Shown: positions 45,973-56,991, counted from the stretch's first letter. The stretch: 64,000 nucleotides of DNA from Allacma fusca (GCA_947179485.1 OX359246.1:51501632-51565631); one strand, 5' to 3'. Notes: generated by a model not told the origin, from the sequence alone. Translations and numbers: made by a program.

Positions 45973-47614
45973 CAGTGATGGGTAACCAAAAATTTGGGTT
46001 TACGTTAACTACTCAAAAGTTAATGACAGTCTCAATTCGGTTTTCGTTTTCGTTAATGGATTTTTAAGAATTCAGTTATGGTTATAAACGGTTAGCAGTT
46101 GGATTCAATAGCGTTAATCGGTTAATAACGGTTACTATTAACAATAATGAATAGGGTTGTTGAAATGTATTTTTCTAGATATTTTCCCAGTAATATACAT
46201 ATAGTTTCACTAATTGTAAGCAAGTTTAATGGTTATATTTACTTAGCACTAGTATTGCTTTTAATAATTCCCGAAAAGTCTTCGTAACGGTTGTTTCCAG
46301 CAAACAATAATATAACTTTATGTAAATAGTTTCAGAATAAATAAATTGTCGGTAACCAGTAAAAATGGTGTACACCCATTTTCAATCAAACGTAAAATGA
46401 CAACTTAATCAAAATGAAGTAATTGCTGTTTACAATTTGTGACTGAAATTCCATTTCAAATTAAACGCACGGAATTTGAAAAAAGTAAAATGAAATCTAA
46501 TATAGAAATATGAAGCATTATTTACTTGTTTGAAAGTGAATGCTAACATATGTATCAAAAATATATTTAGATCATTTATCTTCTTCGGGAATGTCATAAT
46601 GACTTGCATTTATCTTAAAAGGTGCTTCACATCCTTCGGCAGTGCATACGGAAGATTATTATATATTTTATCATTTCAAACGTCTTAACTACACTCCACC
46701 CACTGCAGTAGTGGTCGTACTAGTTCAGTTTGGTTCGTAAAATTCAGTTTAGTTAGTTATCGAAAATCAAAATTTCTGTTCAGTTAGCTTTTCTTCTGTT
46801 CAGTTCAGTTCAGTTCTCTCTATGAACTGAAACTGAACTGTATGTATATATATAGAGAGATTTTTAAAATAAGATGTATGTATACAGTTCTTTGTATCCC
46901 ACTTTAATCTGATTTTAAGTATGTTCAATCTAGTACTGTTCTAGCACTGCAAAATGCAATCGTATTTTACATAAATATTCCCTAAAAAGTAACCGCCAGA
47001 GATGAGAAGCGCGTCAAACAGAAAGACAGAAACAGACTTTATTGTGCATGCATAACAATCAGTTTAAACGATTCAGTTCAGTTCAGTATTACGCTGGAAC
47101 CGGACTATTTAGTTTATTTTGAGCATCGTGCTGAACCAAAATTTGTATGAATCAAACTGAACTGAACTGAACTGGTCCGACCACTACACTGCAGTGACTA
47201 CAAAAAACTCTCAGATGACCGAAATATATTTTGATGCGTACAATTAGCTGAATATAATAGTTATTTGTATTAACACGTTTGGCTATTATACACATGATGA
47301 AATAAATGCAAAATTCTAAAACAAATCAGTGTAAATTAATTACGATTTCATGACACGTTTTTTGGATTTACGTAATTTAAATCTAATTGTAAGAGATATT
47401 AGTACATTGTAAGCGTGGCAAGGATTTTTAATAACGGATAATAACGTTATTGTGATTCGGTTTATGTTATTTGCTGTCCAGAGGTTTCGGTTTCCGTTAA
47501 GTTTTTGTTAATCAAGTGGAATATGTTAAACGTTATATCTCATTAACCGTTAGTAGGATTTTATCAATAATAACGTTATTCATTAACGTTAACCAATAAC
47601 GTTACCCATCACTG
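45973..47614. mobile_element. hAT-like non-autonomous element 1 inserted in LINE ORF2
   Basis: A 1642-bp AT-rich element with terminal inverted repeats CAGTGATGGGTAAC (start) and GTTACCCATCACTG (end). It is flanked by a perfect 8-bp duplication CTTTGACC at 45965-45972 and 47615-47622. LINE copy 2 has the uninterrupted site (GCTTTGACCACGG near 50742). No transposase frame is present. Eight-base duplications and CAGTG-type ends are the hAT signature. Confidence 0.93.
46701..47196. repeat. Nested fold-back repeat with CAGTT clusters
   Basis: Inside hAT-like element 1. CACTGCAGTAGTGGTCG at the left faces CGACCACTACACTGCAGTG at the right as an imperfect inverted repeat. Runs of TTCAG/CTGAA (46795-46815, 47067-47085, 47158-47175) add further inverted symmetry. 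It may be a second non-autonomous element nested in the first. A target duplication is not clear. Confidence 0.55.
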
Positions 47615-48209
47615 CTTTGACCTCGATATAAATAAGTGTATTCACCGCTTACATCCGACTTACTCCTACCGTTAACTACAATGAACCCATATTCCTCAAT
47701 TACATTTAACAAATAATTATCGTTTGCATTCGTAACACAATCGCAACTTACTCTATTGTAGATTAATCTAGAATTATCGAGTATTTGTGTACTGACAGGT
47801 ATCTGATTCATATTTCCAACTCTACAGTTAAAATCGCCGAATAGCAATATCTCATCACCTACATAGCCTGCTAGGTTCTCAAACATTTCATCAAAAAGGT
47901 ACCTGTTACATTGTGGTGGGAAATAGCAGAATACGACAATGAATTGTACTGACGTTTTCAGGTGAGTAGCTTTTATTATTATAGCAAAGTATCGGCTTGA
48001 GGTGATGAGTGTTGCCTTGAGTTCGGTTTTTGAGAAGAATAGAGACATGCCTCCACTGGGTCTTCCAATTTGAACAGATCTGTGAGCACTTATAGTAAAA
48101 GTTAAATAATTAGTAAGGAACTTAGGATAAACATAGTTTACATTCTCAATGTACGTTTCATTTAGACATATTATATCATTAGACAAAAAATTTGTAAGGT
48201 CCTTATCTT

Positions 48210-48566
48210 TTAAGTCGTATAAGGTTCCCATTCCATAAGAGTTCCACAACAGCAGCGTGATGGAGCCGGGGTCTCATGGTCCACGTTGTGAGGCAGCCTG
48301 TGGGGCCTTACTCGAGCTTGCTTGTAATCCTTGTAGCTGCGGGGGGCCACCATTGTGCTGTCCGGCTTCTTTACACGGACCAATGTATCTTTCGGCATCT
48401 TGGCCAAGAGAGCTCCATCCGACTCGTAGTACATTTCCCGTAGGCCGTTTTTTACCATCAGGTATCGCCAGGATTTCATCTGAAAACTATAGTCCGGTTT
48501 GTTTGCACACATGTCTTTGGCAAAGGTAAGTAGGTCCTTCCGAACCGCCCTTTGGTCTGGTGACAA
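48210..48566 (-). pseudogene. LINE ORF1 C-terminal part, copy 1
   Basis: Encodes the conserved ORF1 segment SPDQRAVRKDLLTFAKD, KPDYSFQMKSWRYLMVKNG and YYESDGALLAK, shared with the two other ORF1 copies in the window (51.6 kb minus, 58.2 kb plus). It overlaps the start of ORF2 by about 40 bases. ORF1 proteins of this type bind the LINE RNA. The coiled-coil N-terminal half is missing because the hAT-like element at 48568 abuts here. Confidence 0.85.
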
Positions 48567-48567
48567 G

Positions 48568-49528
48568 CAGGGACGGGATATCGGAAAAATACGGATTTAA
48601 ATTCGGATTCGAATACTTTCTAGTTTCGATATCAATTTTAATTATTTTTAATAATACTTAAAAATTTGAATTCCGATACGGATTCCAATATATTTGAATA
48701 CTTGCTGAATTTGAATTCCGATTCAAATACTTTTCAGATATTCGTACAAAAATTGGGAATTTATTCAAAAGAACAATTTAATCGCAAAAAATAAGCGATA
48801 CATAACACAGCGTTTTTGCATCTATACATTACCACGCAATCATTTAATATAAATTTAAGCGTAGAAAACACACGCTTAACTGAAATTTCAGTAACTAGAA
48901 AAGCAAGGATTGATCCAATAAATTTTTTTTTTAATTTAGAGTAATCTGTTAACCTGACTAACTACTTCTCCGGTTAGTTTTTTCTGACAGTATCTATTTG
49001 CAAATCGATTTGTTTGATAACACATCGTAACTAAAATGCACTTCAACGGAATAAGTTTTACGCATCCCCATGATGAGAACATGATTTAAGAAAAAAGAAC
49101 CTTGATTCACTTAATCGTCCTGTAAGACCTACACTATGCGGCTATCTCATCCTATTTGTAGGAATTTTTACAAAACGGGCTATAAATCACTACCCACTAC
49201 TAACCATGCACTTTTTGTTTACCAAACGTTCGTTACTTGCCCTTTGGGTTTTATAATTGCATGTGTGCGGCTTTCCAAAAATGCTTCCTATGAACATTTT
49301 CTCGCACGTGATAGTATAAAACCCAATGAAATCGAGACTTTATTGGAATCGGAATTCGTTAAAAATATTCGAATATCGATTCGAATACCCTTGTTTTTAT
49401 TCTAATCCAATTTCGGATACAAATACTGTCGGGAATTGTTTTCCGATTCTAATATCGATTCGGATACCCGAATTTTTTGAATATAATTCCGATTCTAATT
49501 CCGATTCGAATTCGAATTCCCGTCCCTG
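48568..49528. mobile_element. hAT-like non-autonomous element 2
   Basis: A 961-bp element with ends CAGGGACGGG and CCCGTCCCTG and many subterminal repeats of the GATTCGAATTC / ATTCCGATTC kind on both sides. The flanking octamers GTGACAAG (left) and CTATAAAT (right) do not match. The left flank is LINE ORF1, the right flank is the RT of another LINE copy. No transposase frame is present. Confidence 0.82.
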
Positions 49529-51370
49529 CTATAAATTGAACGAAGGATATTTAATATCCCGGCACTTACACCGATTGCATGAAGCTTATGTCATAGTTTG
49601 TCATGGAGTATACTATCGAAAGCTCTCTGAAAGTCAATAAACAATGCAAACAGTTTTCCACCAGTGTATCTGAGTTTACATTGAATAATTGCCATAAGGG
49701 AATAAATTTGATCAAGGCAGCCTCTTCCTTGTCTAAAACAGGCCTGACTTTCAGGGAGCTTCCCATTTGACTCAGCCCATACCGACAGGCGCTTTGCAAT
49801 AATATGTAAAAAGTTTTGTCACTGTATTTATTAAGGCTATTCCCCTGTAATTGACTGGTAATTCCCTATAACCCTTCTTAAACAACATCACAACTTCTAT
49901 TTCTAACCATACAAGTAGGGATTCCCCTGTCATAAGTGCGGAGTTGAATATTCGCAGTAAACAGTGAAGGTTATTATCTGGGAGCTGCTTCAGGAGTACA
50001 TTGGGTATACAATCTGGGCCTGGGGATTTACCTGCACTTAAGTTGGCAATACTGCCTTTCAGGTCGTCTAACGAGAAGGGGCAATCCATGTCTGGGTTTG
50101 CGTTAAAAAATACCTCGCATATGTATGCAACCGGCCTTATGGGCATAAAAAGCTTCCCACCGATTAATATCTACCACATTAACATAATTGCTCGACGATC
50201 TATACAATTGAACTGTTCTCCAGAACTCCGTACTGCTTTTACAATTGGACAATAAGTCTTGCACACCAATAAACCTATGCTGCCTTTTCTTTTTAACGAG
50301 TGATTTGTATTCTTGTCTACAAGACAAATAAATTTCATGACTACGAATGCTTTTTAGCTTCCGGCAGATCCAATAGCTAGATTTCAGTGTTTTAGCTGGA
50401 GCTTTACATTCATGGTCAAACCATGACTTATTTCTAATTTCGGAGGAGACAAGCGGTACTTTCTTTACAATGTTTCCTTTCTGAGCAATAGATTGGATGA
50501 TCTGTAAAAATTCGGCGTAATTTTCGACAACTGTGACATTCACATGATTTAATATACTTATAAAGGACTTAAAGTTTTCACCCTGGCAATCATATTTCGT
50601 TTTCATAGGTTAACAATGTGTTTCTTTCGATAAATCTAGAGAAATTTTACATGGCAAGTGGTTACTTAGCACAATATCAGTGAGATCAAAATCCAATATA
50701 CGATTAACAAGGTTTGTATTTACAACGCATAAATCCACAGTGCTTTGACCACGGTCTACATAAGTGTATTCGCCGGTGTGATCAGATTTACTCCTCCCGT
50801 TTACTACGATGAGTCCGAATTCTTCGATTAAGTTTAACACATAATTTCCGTTCGTGTTTATTACAGAATCACTACTTATCCTATTGTAATTTAACCAAGA
50901 GCTATCAAGCACACAAGTATTATTATTAATCTGGTTCAAATTTCCGATTCTACAATTAAAATCGCCGATTAACAATAGCTCATCACCTACATAGCTAGCT
51001 ATACATTCAAAAAGGTCGTCGAATAGGGACGCTACACTGTGGTGGGAAGTAGCAGAAGATGAGAATGAAATGTATTGACGACTTCAGATGGATCACTTTT
51101 ATTACTACAAAGCATCGGCTTCTGGTGATGAGTGTTCATAAATTCGGCTTTGGAAAAGAATAGGGTCATGCCGCCACTGGGCCTTCCAACTTGAACTTTT
51201 CTGAGAGCACAAATAGTAAAATGATTATAGTTAGAGAAAATACTTGGGTAAGTGTAGTCTACATTTTCAATGAAAGTCTCGTTTAGACACAATATATCAT
51301 TAGATAGAAATTTGAAGGTCCTTATCATTTAAGCTGTGTGTAGTTCAAAATCAACGCGAGTTCCAAAATA
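49529..51370 (-). pseudogene. LINE ORF2 endonuclease and partial reverse transcriptase, copy 2
   Basis: Frames on the minus strand: 51328-51032 (DILCLNETFIENVDY, GRPSGGMTLFFSK), 50975-50610 (LIGDFNCRIGNLNQ, YVDRGQSTVDLC), 50606-50103 (linker) and 50146-49772 (AGKSPGPDCIPNVLLKQLP, LPVNYRGIAL), then the next RT block in another frame. At least four frame changes or stops separate them. The endonuclease Asp/Asn blocks and the YVDRGQSTVDLC stretch are intact, while the RT catalytic box lies beyond the truncation. This copy supplies the empty site that proves the hAT insertion in copy 1. Confidence 0.88.
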
Positions 51371-52190
51371 GCAATGTGATGGTGCCGGCGTCTTGTGGTC
51401 CTCGTTGGGAGGTGGACAGCGGGGCCTTACTAGAGCTTGCTTGTGATCCTAGTAGTTGTGGTGGGGCTGCTGTTGTGTTGTCGGGAATCTTTCGGGACCT
51501 TTGCCAAGAGAACTCCATCGGACTCGTAGTACATTTCCCGAGGGCCACTTTTTACCATCAGATATCGCCAGGATTTCATCTGGAAACTATAGTCCGGTTT
51601 ATTGGTACATAGGTTTGTGCGAAGGAAAGTAGATGCTTCCGAACCACCCGTTGGTCTGGAGATAAGTCCGGCTGCACTCTGAAGTTTGAGCCCTTTAGGT
51701 GGTATGTGTTCTTTAGCAATCTTCCTACAAATCCCGGGTTGCGGAATTTACACTTAACCGCCACTTCTTTGCAAGGTTAAAGGTTCTTGCGTCTTCGACA
51801 TCAGCAGCGGCTAAACCCGTCAGGGTGAGGACACCTTGAATAGAGGAAAGAATTACATCTTTACCAGCAAGTTTTTGTATGTTAACATCTGAAATAATTG
51901 CGACACTAAGATTGCCGACGTTTTTGAGCTGCAGAACTTCGTTTTTTAGGTGAATGATTTCCGCGTTGTGTCTGCTTTGTATTGACTCAGTCTTTTCGGC
52001 CCGCTTGTCCACATTCTCAATATTTTTGGTATGCACAACCATGGTGTCACGGATGGTCTTGACTTCCTTAGAAACAGCTTCTAGGGTTGACTTCGTTGCT
52101 TTTGAATCAGCTTCCGGCCTGTCCAGGGATGTTTGTAATTGCAGAGTTTCTGTCAAGCCTCAATAGAATTTCCATCCTTGTTTCGCCAGC
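51371..52190 (-). pseudogene. LINE ORF1, copy 2
   Basis: The minus-strand frame 52156-51725 carries a heptad-rich coiled coil (VSKEVKTIRDTMVVHTKNIE) followed by VLTLTGLAAADVEDA. The conserved RNA-binding part is in a shifted frame (51764-51576: FRVQPDLSPDQRVVRKHLL). The C-terminal part up to the ORF2 start is in a third frame. At least two indels are therefore present. The domain order coiled coil then basic conserved segment is that of LINE ORF1 proteins, which trimerise and coat the RNA. Confidence 0.82.
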
Positions 52191-52660
52191 TCCATGTGTC
52201 TCTGGTGTGTTAGTGATTGGGGTGTCTTCCACATCAGCAGTGGTTAATCCTGTTAGGCTGAGAACACCTTGAATAGAGGAAATAATTACATCTTTACCGA
52301 CACGTTTTGTATGTTAACACCTGAGATAATTACAACACTAAGATTGCCGGCGTTTTTGAGCTGCAGAACTTCGTTTTTAGGTGAATGATTTTCGCGTTGT
52401 GCCTACTTTGTGTTGCATCGGTTTTTTCCGCCCGCTTCTCTCGGTGTTCGATTTTTTTGGTGTGCTCGACCATCGTGTCCCGAATGGATTTAATGTCCTT
52501 GGAGTACGTTTCCAAAGTAAATCTCGCTGCTTGTGAATCAGTTTCCAACTTGGCCAGGGTCGTATTTGTGATTGCGGAATTTTGGTCCAACTTTAGTAGA
52601 ATTTCCATCATGGTTTCCCGTTCCTGTGGATCTGGTGTGCCGTTGTTTGTGACGTCATCC
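52191..52660 (-). pseudogene. Duplicated LINE ORF1 coiled-coil fragment
   Basis: A second head-to-tail copy of the ORF1 coiled-coil region, about 430 bases upstream of the first on the minus strand. The frame 52611-52330 reads MMEILLKLDQNSAIT, then SKDIKSIRDTMVEHTKKIE. Its DNA parallels 51779-52190 (for example TTTTTGAGCTGCAGAACTTCG in both) but with substitutions. It is either a partial tandem duplication of the 5' part of the LINE or the end of another copy. It joins Copia copy 3 near 52660. Confidence 0.8.
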
Positions 52661-53741
52661 TCGACATTATGTCAAGACGACGGCACGCCAAGGAGCTGTC
52701 AACGGATTGGACTCCCCCTCGTGGACGTGAGAGAGGACTTCCATTGTGAAGACTACATAATGGGGAAACAGTCTAGAAAACCATTTTCAAGGGTCACTAC
52801 AGTGGACAACTGTAAACCAGCAGAGAAGCTCTACGCTGATTTAGCGGGGGAAATGCCGGTTTCATCACTTGGATGGGCAAAATACTACCTCCTGATAAAG
52901 GATCATTCTACGGGATTCTAGTTCGCCTACTTAATGAAGACGAACGACGAAACCACAGCATGTGTGAAGGACTGCGTAGCCTATCTGGAGAACCAGACGG
53001 GAACAACAGTAAAGAAGTTCTTGACTGACAACGGTGCCGAATTCGTTAACAAAAATTTGAAAACCTTTTTCGGGAAGAACGGCATCTATCACGAGACGTC
53101 GGCTCCATATTGCACTGAGAGCAATGGGAAAATCGAGAGGGAGAAAAGGACAATCAAGGACTGCGCCAGGACCACCCTCATCGCAGCTGATCTTCCACAA
53201 TTCCTATGGGCTGAAGCAGTGTCTACTACAGTTTATGTGCACAACCGTGTATTCGATAAGCAAAGCCTGTACATTACTTCGTTCGAAGCCATCTTCAAAA
53301 AGAAACCATCCGTTGGGCATTTACGCGTGTTTGAATGCACGGCGTACGCACACATCCCAGATCCGAACAGTAACGCTTTTGACCCCAAAAGCACGAAAAT
53401 GGTGCTAGTTGGATACTGGGGAGAGAACAAGTACCGGCTCTAAAACGAATCGACCAACGAGATCCACGAATCCAGGAACGTCACCTTTTGCGAAGAAAAG
53501 GAAGAATTCGTCAGACTGGACAGAAGGGGCGTTGCAGCCAAGAAGCCGGACGTTCGAAGCCCTAAAAGAAAAATCATCCCTCAGCCCATATACTCTTCAT
53601 CAAGCGATTAAGGGTTGGACTCGACGATGATAACTCATTCCACGACGCAAATAGCGCGAAGAATAATGCAACGCAGCCCCACTATTCTTGGATGCAGAAA
53701 TTACGGAATCAACAGGACCCTCTTCAATACCACCTACTCCT
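52661..53741 (+). mobile_element. Copia fragment, copy 3 (integrase region)
   Basis: Corresponds to 39520-40600 of copy 1. It begins in the GAG-pre-integrase region and ends in the Ser-rich linker, where satellite DNA takes over at about 53742. No LTR. Confidence 0.88.
52690..53640 (+). pseudogene. Copia integrase and linker, copy 3
   Basis: One frame holds the zinc region (CEDYIMGKQ, with one Cys changed to Tyr), the integrase core (KKFLTDNGAEFVN, TESNGKIERE) and the C-terminal part (STKMVLVGYWGENKYRL). Stops interrupt it at 52919 and 53441, then near 53608 in the linker. Unlike copy 1 it has no frameshift near the integrase C-terminus, so it shows the undamaged register there. Confidence 0.88.
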
Positions 53742-54392
53742 GCAACAGTCTGCCAAAGCTCAATTCACGAATTTGAGATGAATCGAAAAACTTTTAAAAA
53801 TGCAATGAAAATGACGTCGTTGTTCTGGTCACATTTTTGCTGAACTCGTCAGACTATCCTCATACTTTCGGAATACACTCGGTCAGTCTGAAAAAGCTGA
53901 ATTCTCGAATTTGAAAAACTAAAAAATGCGATGAAAATGACGTATCGCTCTGGCCACTTTTTCAGGTGTTTGCTGAACTTGTCCGAATCTCGTCAAACTT
54001 TGGGAATACACTCGGGCGGTCTGCCAAAGCTCAATTTTCGAATTTGAGATGAATCGAAAAGCTTTAAAAATGCGATTAAAATGACGTGTCGTTGTTTTGG
54101 TCACATTTCAGGTGTTTGCTGAACTCGTCCGAATCTCCTCAAACTTGAATCGACAAACTAAAAAATGCGATGAAAATTACGTGTCGTTGCTCTGGTCACA
54201 TTATAGGTGTTTGCTGAACTCGTCCGAATCTCCTCAAACTTTAGGAATACACTCGGACAGTCTGCCAAAGCTCAATTCTCGAATTTGAAATGACACGACA
54301 AACTAGAAAATGCGATGAAAATTACGTGTCGTTGCTCTGGTCACTTTTTAAAGTGTTTGCTGAACTCGTCAGTACTCATACTTTGAGAATAC
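53742..54392. repeat. Satellite island downstream of the transposon block
   Basis: Four to five monomers of the same family as 1-38946 (CAGTCTGCCAAAGCTCAATTC, GGTGTTTGCTGAACTCGTCC). It shows that the transposon block 38947-53741 lies within the satellite domain. The monomer phase does not continue across the block, and one monomer here is shortened (54140-54170). Confidence 0.88.
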
Positions 54393-54549
54393 GTTGTGTT
54401 GACTATATCCAATAGTTAATGGGATTCCAGTACTGGGTTGATCTGAAACTTCCATCTTGAGAAGGAAGCCTGCCCGACCTTCAATACTGAAGTGTCCAAT
54501 TGCATTGATTTGGCCATTACTGTTTATTTCCGAATTGCTCAAAAAGTTT
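54393..54549 (-). other. Possible orphan exon or decayed coding fragment
   Basis: On the minus strand, 52 codons are open between a TAA at 54552-54550 and the satellite junction. The composition looks like an ordinary secreted or extracellular protein segment (GHFSIEGRAGFLLKMEV, GIPLTIGYSQHN). A possible splice acceptor (TTTTTGAG) precedes it, and the sequence GTATTC at the satellite junction could serve as a donor. I do not recognise the family. It may equally be a chance open stretch. Confidence 0.3.
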
Positions 54550-55195
54550 TAAAAATTAATTTTACACTGTCGTGAAGCTTCCCTGAATACACTCAATACT
54601 TCTAAAGTGAATCCAAAATTAAAACATTGCAAAAACACCTAACGTTCTAGCTACCATGTGATGAAATATGAATTAATCAATTTAAAGAAAAGCTCTAATT
54701 AAAAAGAGGCTGAAAAGTATTTATTCACAGGCGTAAGTTACTAGTAGAACAGTTGAAATCGAAGTGTGTTGAGAATGGGAAAGGGCTCGGTATTTATACA
54801 GAAAAGCCGAGTAGAAAAAGTGAAAGGCATTCTAAAAGGGTCCAGTGGAATGCCTTCATATCTGTGACTCATGCCTATAAATACTATAAGCCCTTTTCCA
54901 GGAAACTTACATTAGTCATACCTGATAAGGCTAAAACTTGACAAGGTACTTTGAGTCACACAATAAATATACATGCTGAATATGACATTTCAACAATGGG
55001 CTATTACAGACATGACATATACCAATATGAATGACGTACTAGGCTAATATGGGTTATAACACACAAATCTGAAAGGCATCCTTCAACTATTACGCATAAT
55101 AAACATTTGATCATTGGAATAATTTAGGATTACAAATATGTCATCACACCATGGTCTTTGTGATTTTAACCAAAACAAATCTGCAATGCTCATTG
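54550..55195. other. Unassigned AT-rich stretch
   Basis: No recognisable gene or repeat. On the minus strand a TATAAATA at about 54794-54801 is followed about 28 bases later by TTCTCAACACAC, a TATA-plus-initiator-like arrangement, but no coding exon clearly follows. The 62-codon frame at 54753-54941 has no recognisable features. Confidence 0.3.
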
Positions 55196-56760
55196 AATTT
55201 TAGCTTTTAATCCAAAACGACACCCTAGTACCTAAAATTCCACACTCGCTCAATTTCATTACCATTCAGATACAATTTCAGTTCATTATCAACGGAGTTT
55301 GACTTATGTATTATCATATTTAGCCTTTTCAGAATTAATATTCAAAGAATTATTCGACATCCATACATTTAGCCTATTTAACATGGACTGAACAGAGCTG
55401 AACAAAGTATCTTTGCATGTACTGTACATATGTAATACCAAATCATCAGGGTGAGATACATACCCGATAGGGATGTGGCAAACGATATGACGAGACGATA
55501 TTATCGTCCATATTGTACATTTTGGATCTAAAATATCGTACGATATATTGAAAGAGTTGGTTATGGTTATACCATGAAATCCTAACTCCTGGATTATTTA
55601 CTCATGTAATTGTCAAGAAATTGTAAATAATTAGAAATCGTGCTGATGGAAGGAATGATTATGAATAAACGATTGATTGTGATTTTCTATTAATCCGAAG
55701 ACTAATTGCTTTTATTTAATGATTGAAATCAAAAGGAAAAGGAAATGAAGATTAACAACTAAAAATAGGTGTTACTGGAATAACTCTCAGTTATTCACTG
55801 GAGAGTCTGTAAGAATCTTAAACTTAACAAGTGGCTACTTGAGCCTATTTTTACAATCTTAAGTCTAGACGTTACATCATAATGGATGTAACCGGACGTT
55901 GACACTCGTCGGATTTAGCCGATGGGAAGTGCTTACTTTGCACCTTTACAATAAGTGTTTAAGTTACTTTGAACTGACTTAACCTATGGTTGTGTCTTTC
56001 ACAACTTAATTATTTAATCATGTGAGACTTAACTAATTTATGTAATTTCTATATACATACCTAACAATATGTCGTACTTTTTAGATATATCGTATGGTTA
56101 AGAACATCATTTTTACAGCTTTTATTCCAGACATGTCGTACTGCAGAACTCCAACGTTTTTTGGTTGAAAATAATTGGCTGCAAATGTCGGAAATTTTGT
56201 CCCCAAACAAAAAGTCGCCAAAACTAAGCGTCATACCTCATACCACATTTGAAATAGTGGTGTTTCCGAATTGCCTACAGTATCGTTATTTCGTTTTCGT
56301 GTATATCGTTATGGTGTATTTTAATGTCAAATATCGGTAATATCGGTATTGCTCAAAAATGAATGATACGCACACCCTAATACCCAATGTCTACGGCTGA
56401 ACCAACGTCAGAAAAAAACATAAACAATAATGGACCCAGCACCGATCCTTGCGGGACACCATTTACATCCTCATAATATCTTGAAAGCTTACCGTTCATG
56501 TAAATCTGAAAATTCCTATTGTGTAAATAGTCAGCTAATACATGCAAAGAGCATATATTAAGTTTGAAATTTCGTTTGACTTTACTCAAACGCAATTTAC
56601 AAGACACGGAATTGAAGGCTTTCTCAGATCTATAAACACAGCAATCACTTTAACCAAAACAGCCAAGGAAGCCACACGCATTGAAAAGTGCTCCGTTATC
56701 AATGCCTCATTAACATTCAGAAAGAGATAGCAGTGAACCTTTTCTTATCAATCCCGCTGC
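55196..56760 (-). pseudogene. LINE reverse transcriptase fragment of a second family
   Basis: On the minus strand, RT blocks run from 56760 leftwards: a damaged KAFNSVS block, LHNRNFQIYMNGKLS, then GVPQGSVLGPLLFMFF (near 56440). After the hAT-like insertion follow HPDDLVLHMYS (the YADD box, with Tyr-Ala replaced by His-Pro) and NRLNVWMSNNSLNIN down to about 55300. There is no endonuclease. GVPQGSVLGPLLF is typical of Jockey/CR1/I-type LINE RTs. The family differs in sequence from LINE copies 1 and 2. Confidence 0.85.
55469..56379. mobile_element. hAT-like non-autonomous element 3 inserted in LINE RT
   Basis: A 911-bp element with ends TAGGGATGTGGCAAACGATA and, inverted at the other end, TAGGGTGTGCGTATCATTC. 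It is flanked by the 8-bp duplication ATACCCGA / ATACCCAA (55461-55468, 56380-56387, one mismatch). Subterminal CGATAT / ATATCG repeats are present and there is no transposase. It splits an RT frame between the GVPQGS block and the YADD-equivalent box. Confidence 0.88.
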
Positions 56761-56991
56761 ATGGCCGTATACTTTAACATATAAAATCCTCGTGGCTCTG
56801 TAGTTCCGCCATTTTCCCATGCCGTTTTTCCCCTGGTGTTTATACAGAATTTTGAAATTATCCTGCAATTTGGAAATTCTCCTTAAATTCGTTGTGCTGT
56901 CGTCATAACCGAACCGTGAACGTGTAAAATTCTATTGACTCAGGCTTGTAAAGCAGCTTTTCCGAAATCCACTCCTTGGAATCGGGAAATC

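Larger units (their letters stand above)
44777..48249 (-). pseudogene. LINE ORF2 endonuclease-reverse transcriptase, copy 1
   Basis: The N-terminal endonuclease begins near 48249 (DIICLNETYIENV, then LLFGDFNCRVG with the catalytic Asn-containing block) and is split by the hAT-like element at 45973-47614. The following linker ends in KSWFDSEYK. The RT start carries NKSPGPDCIPSIMLKQLP and LPANYRGIAVI. The sequence then leaps to a C-terminal RT segment with FRKGGKLCS and YTYLGIVFSCSG, so a few hundred codons with the catalytic box are deleted. Such proteins nick the target and prime reverse transcription there. This copy is inactive. Confidence 0.88.
44777..48567 (-). mobile_element. LINE copy 1 (APE-type non-LTR retrotransposon), internally deleted
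   Basis: Read on the minus strand: ORF1 C-terminus (48566-48210), ORF2 endonuclease (48249-47615), a 1642-bp hAT-like insertion, the rest of the endonuclease and linker (45964-45440), the first RT blocks (45424-44990), then a jump to the RT C-terminus (44985-44777). The middle of RT, including the YADD box, is missing. It is homologous to LINE copy 2 at 49529-52660. Confidence 0.9.
49529..52660 (-). mobile_element. LINE copy 2 (APE-type), 3' truncated
   Basis: Minus-strand copy of the same family as 44777-48567. ORF1 (with a duplicated part) lies at 52660-51371, ORF2 endonuclease at 51370-50620, then linker and the first half of RT to 49529. The hAT-like element cuts it after the RT block that reads like ALFIDFQRAFDS on the minus strand (near 49620). 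Confidence 0.9.

Noticed and set aside
54753-54941. A 62-codon frame in the unassigned region
   Set aside because: No recognisable motif, biased composition, and no neighbour that supports a gene.
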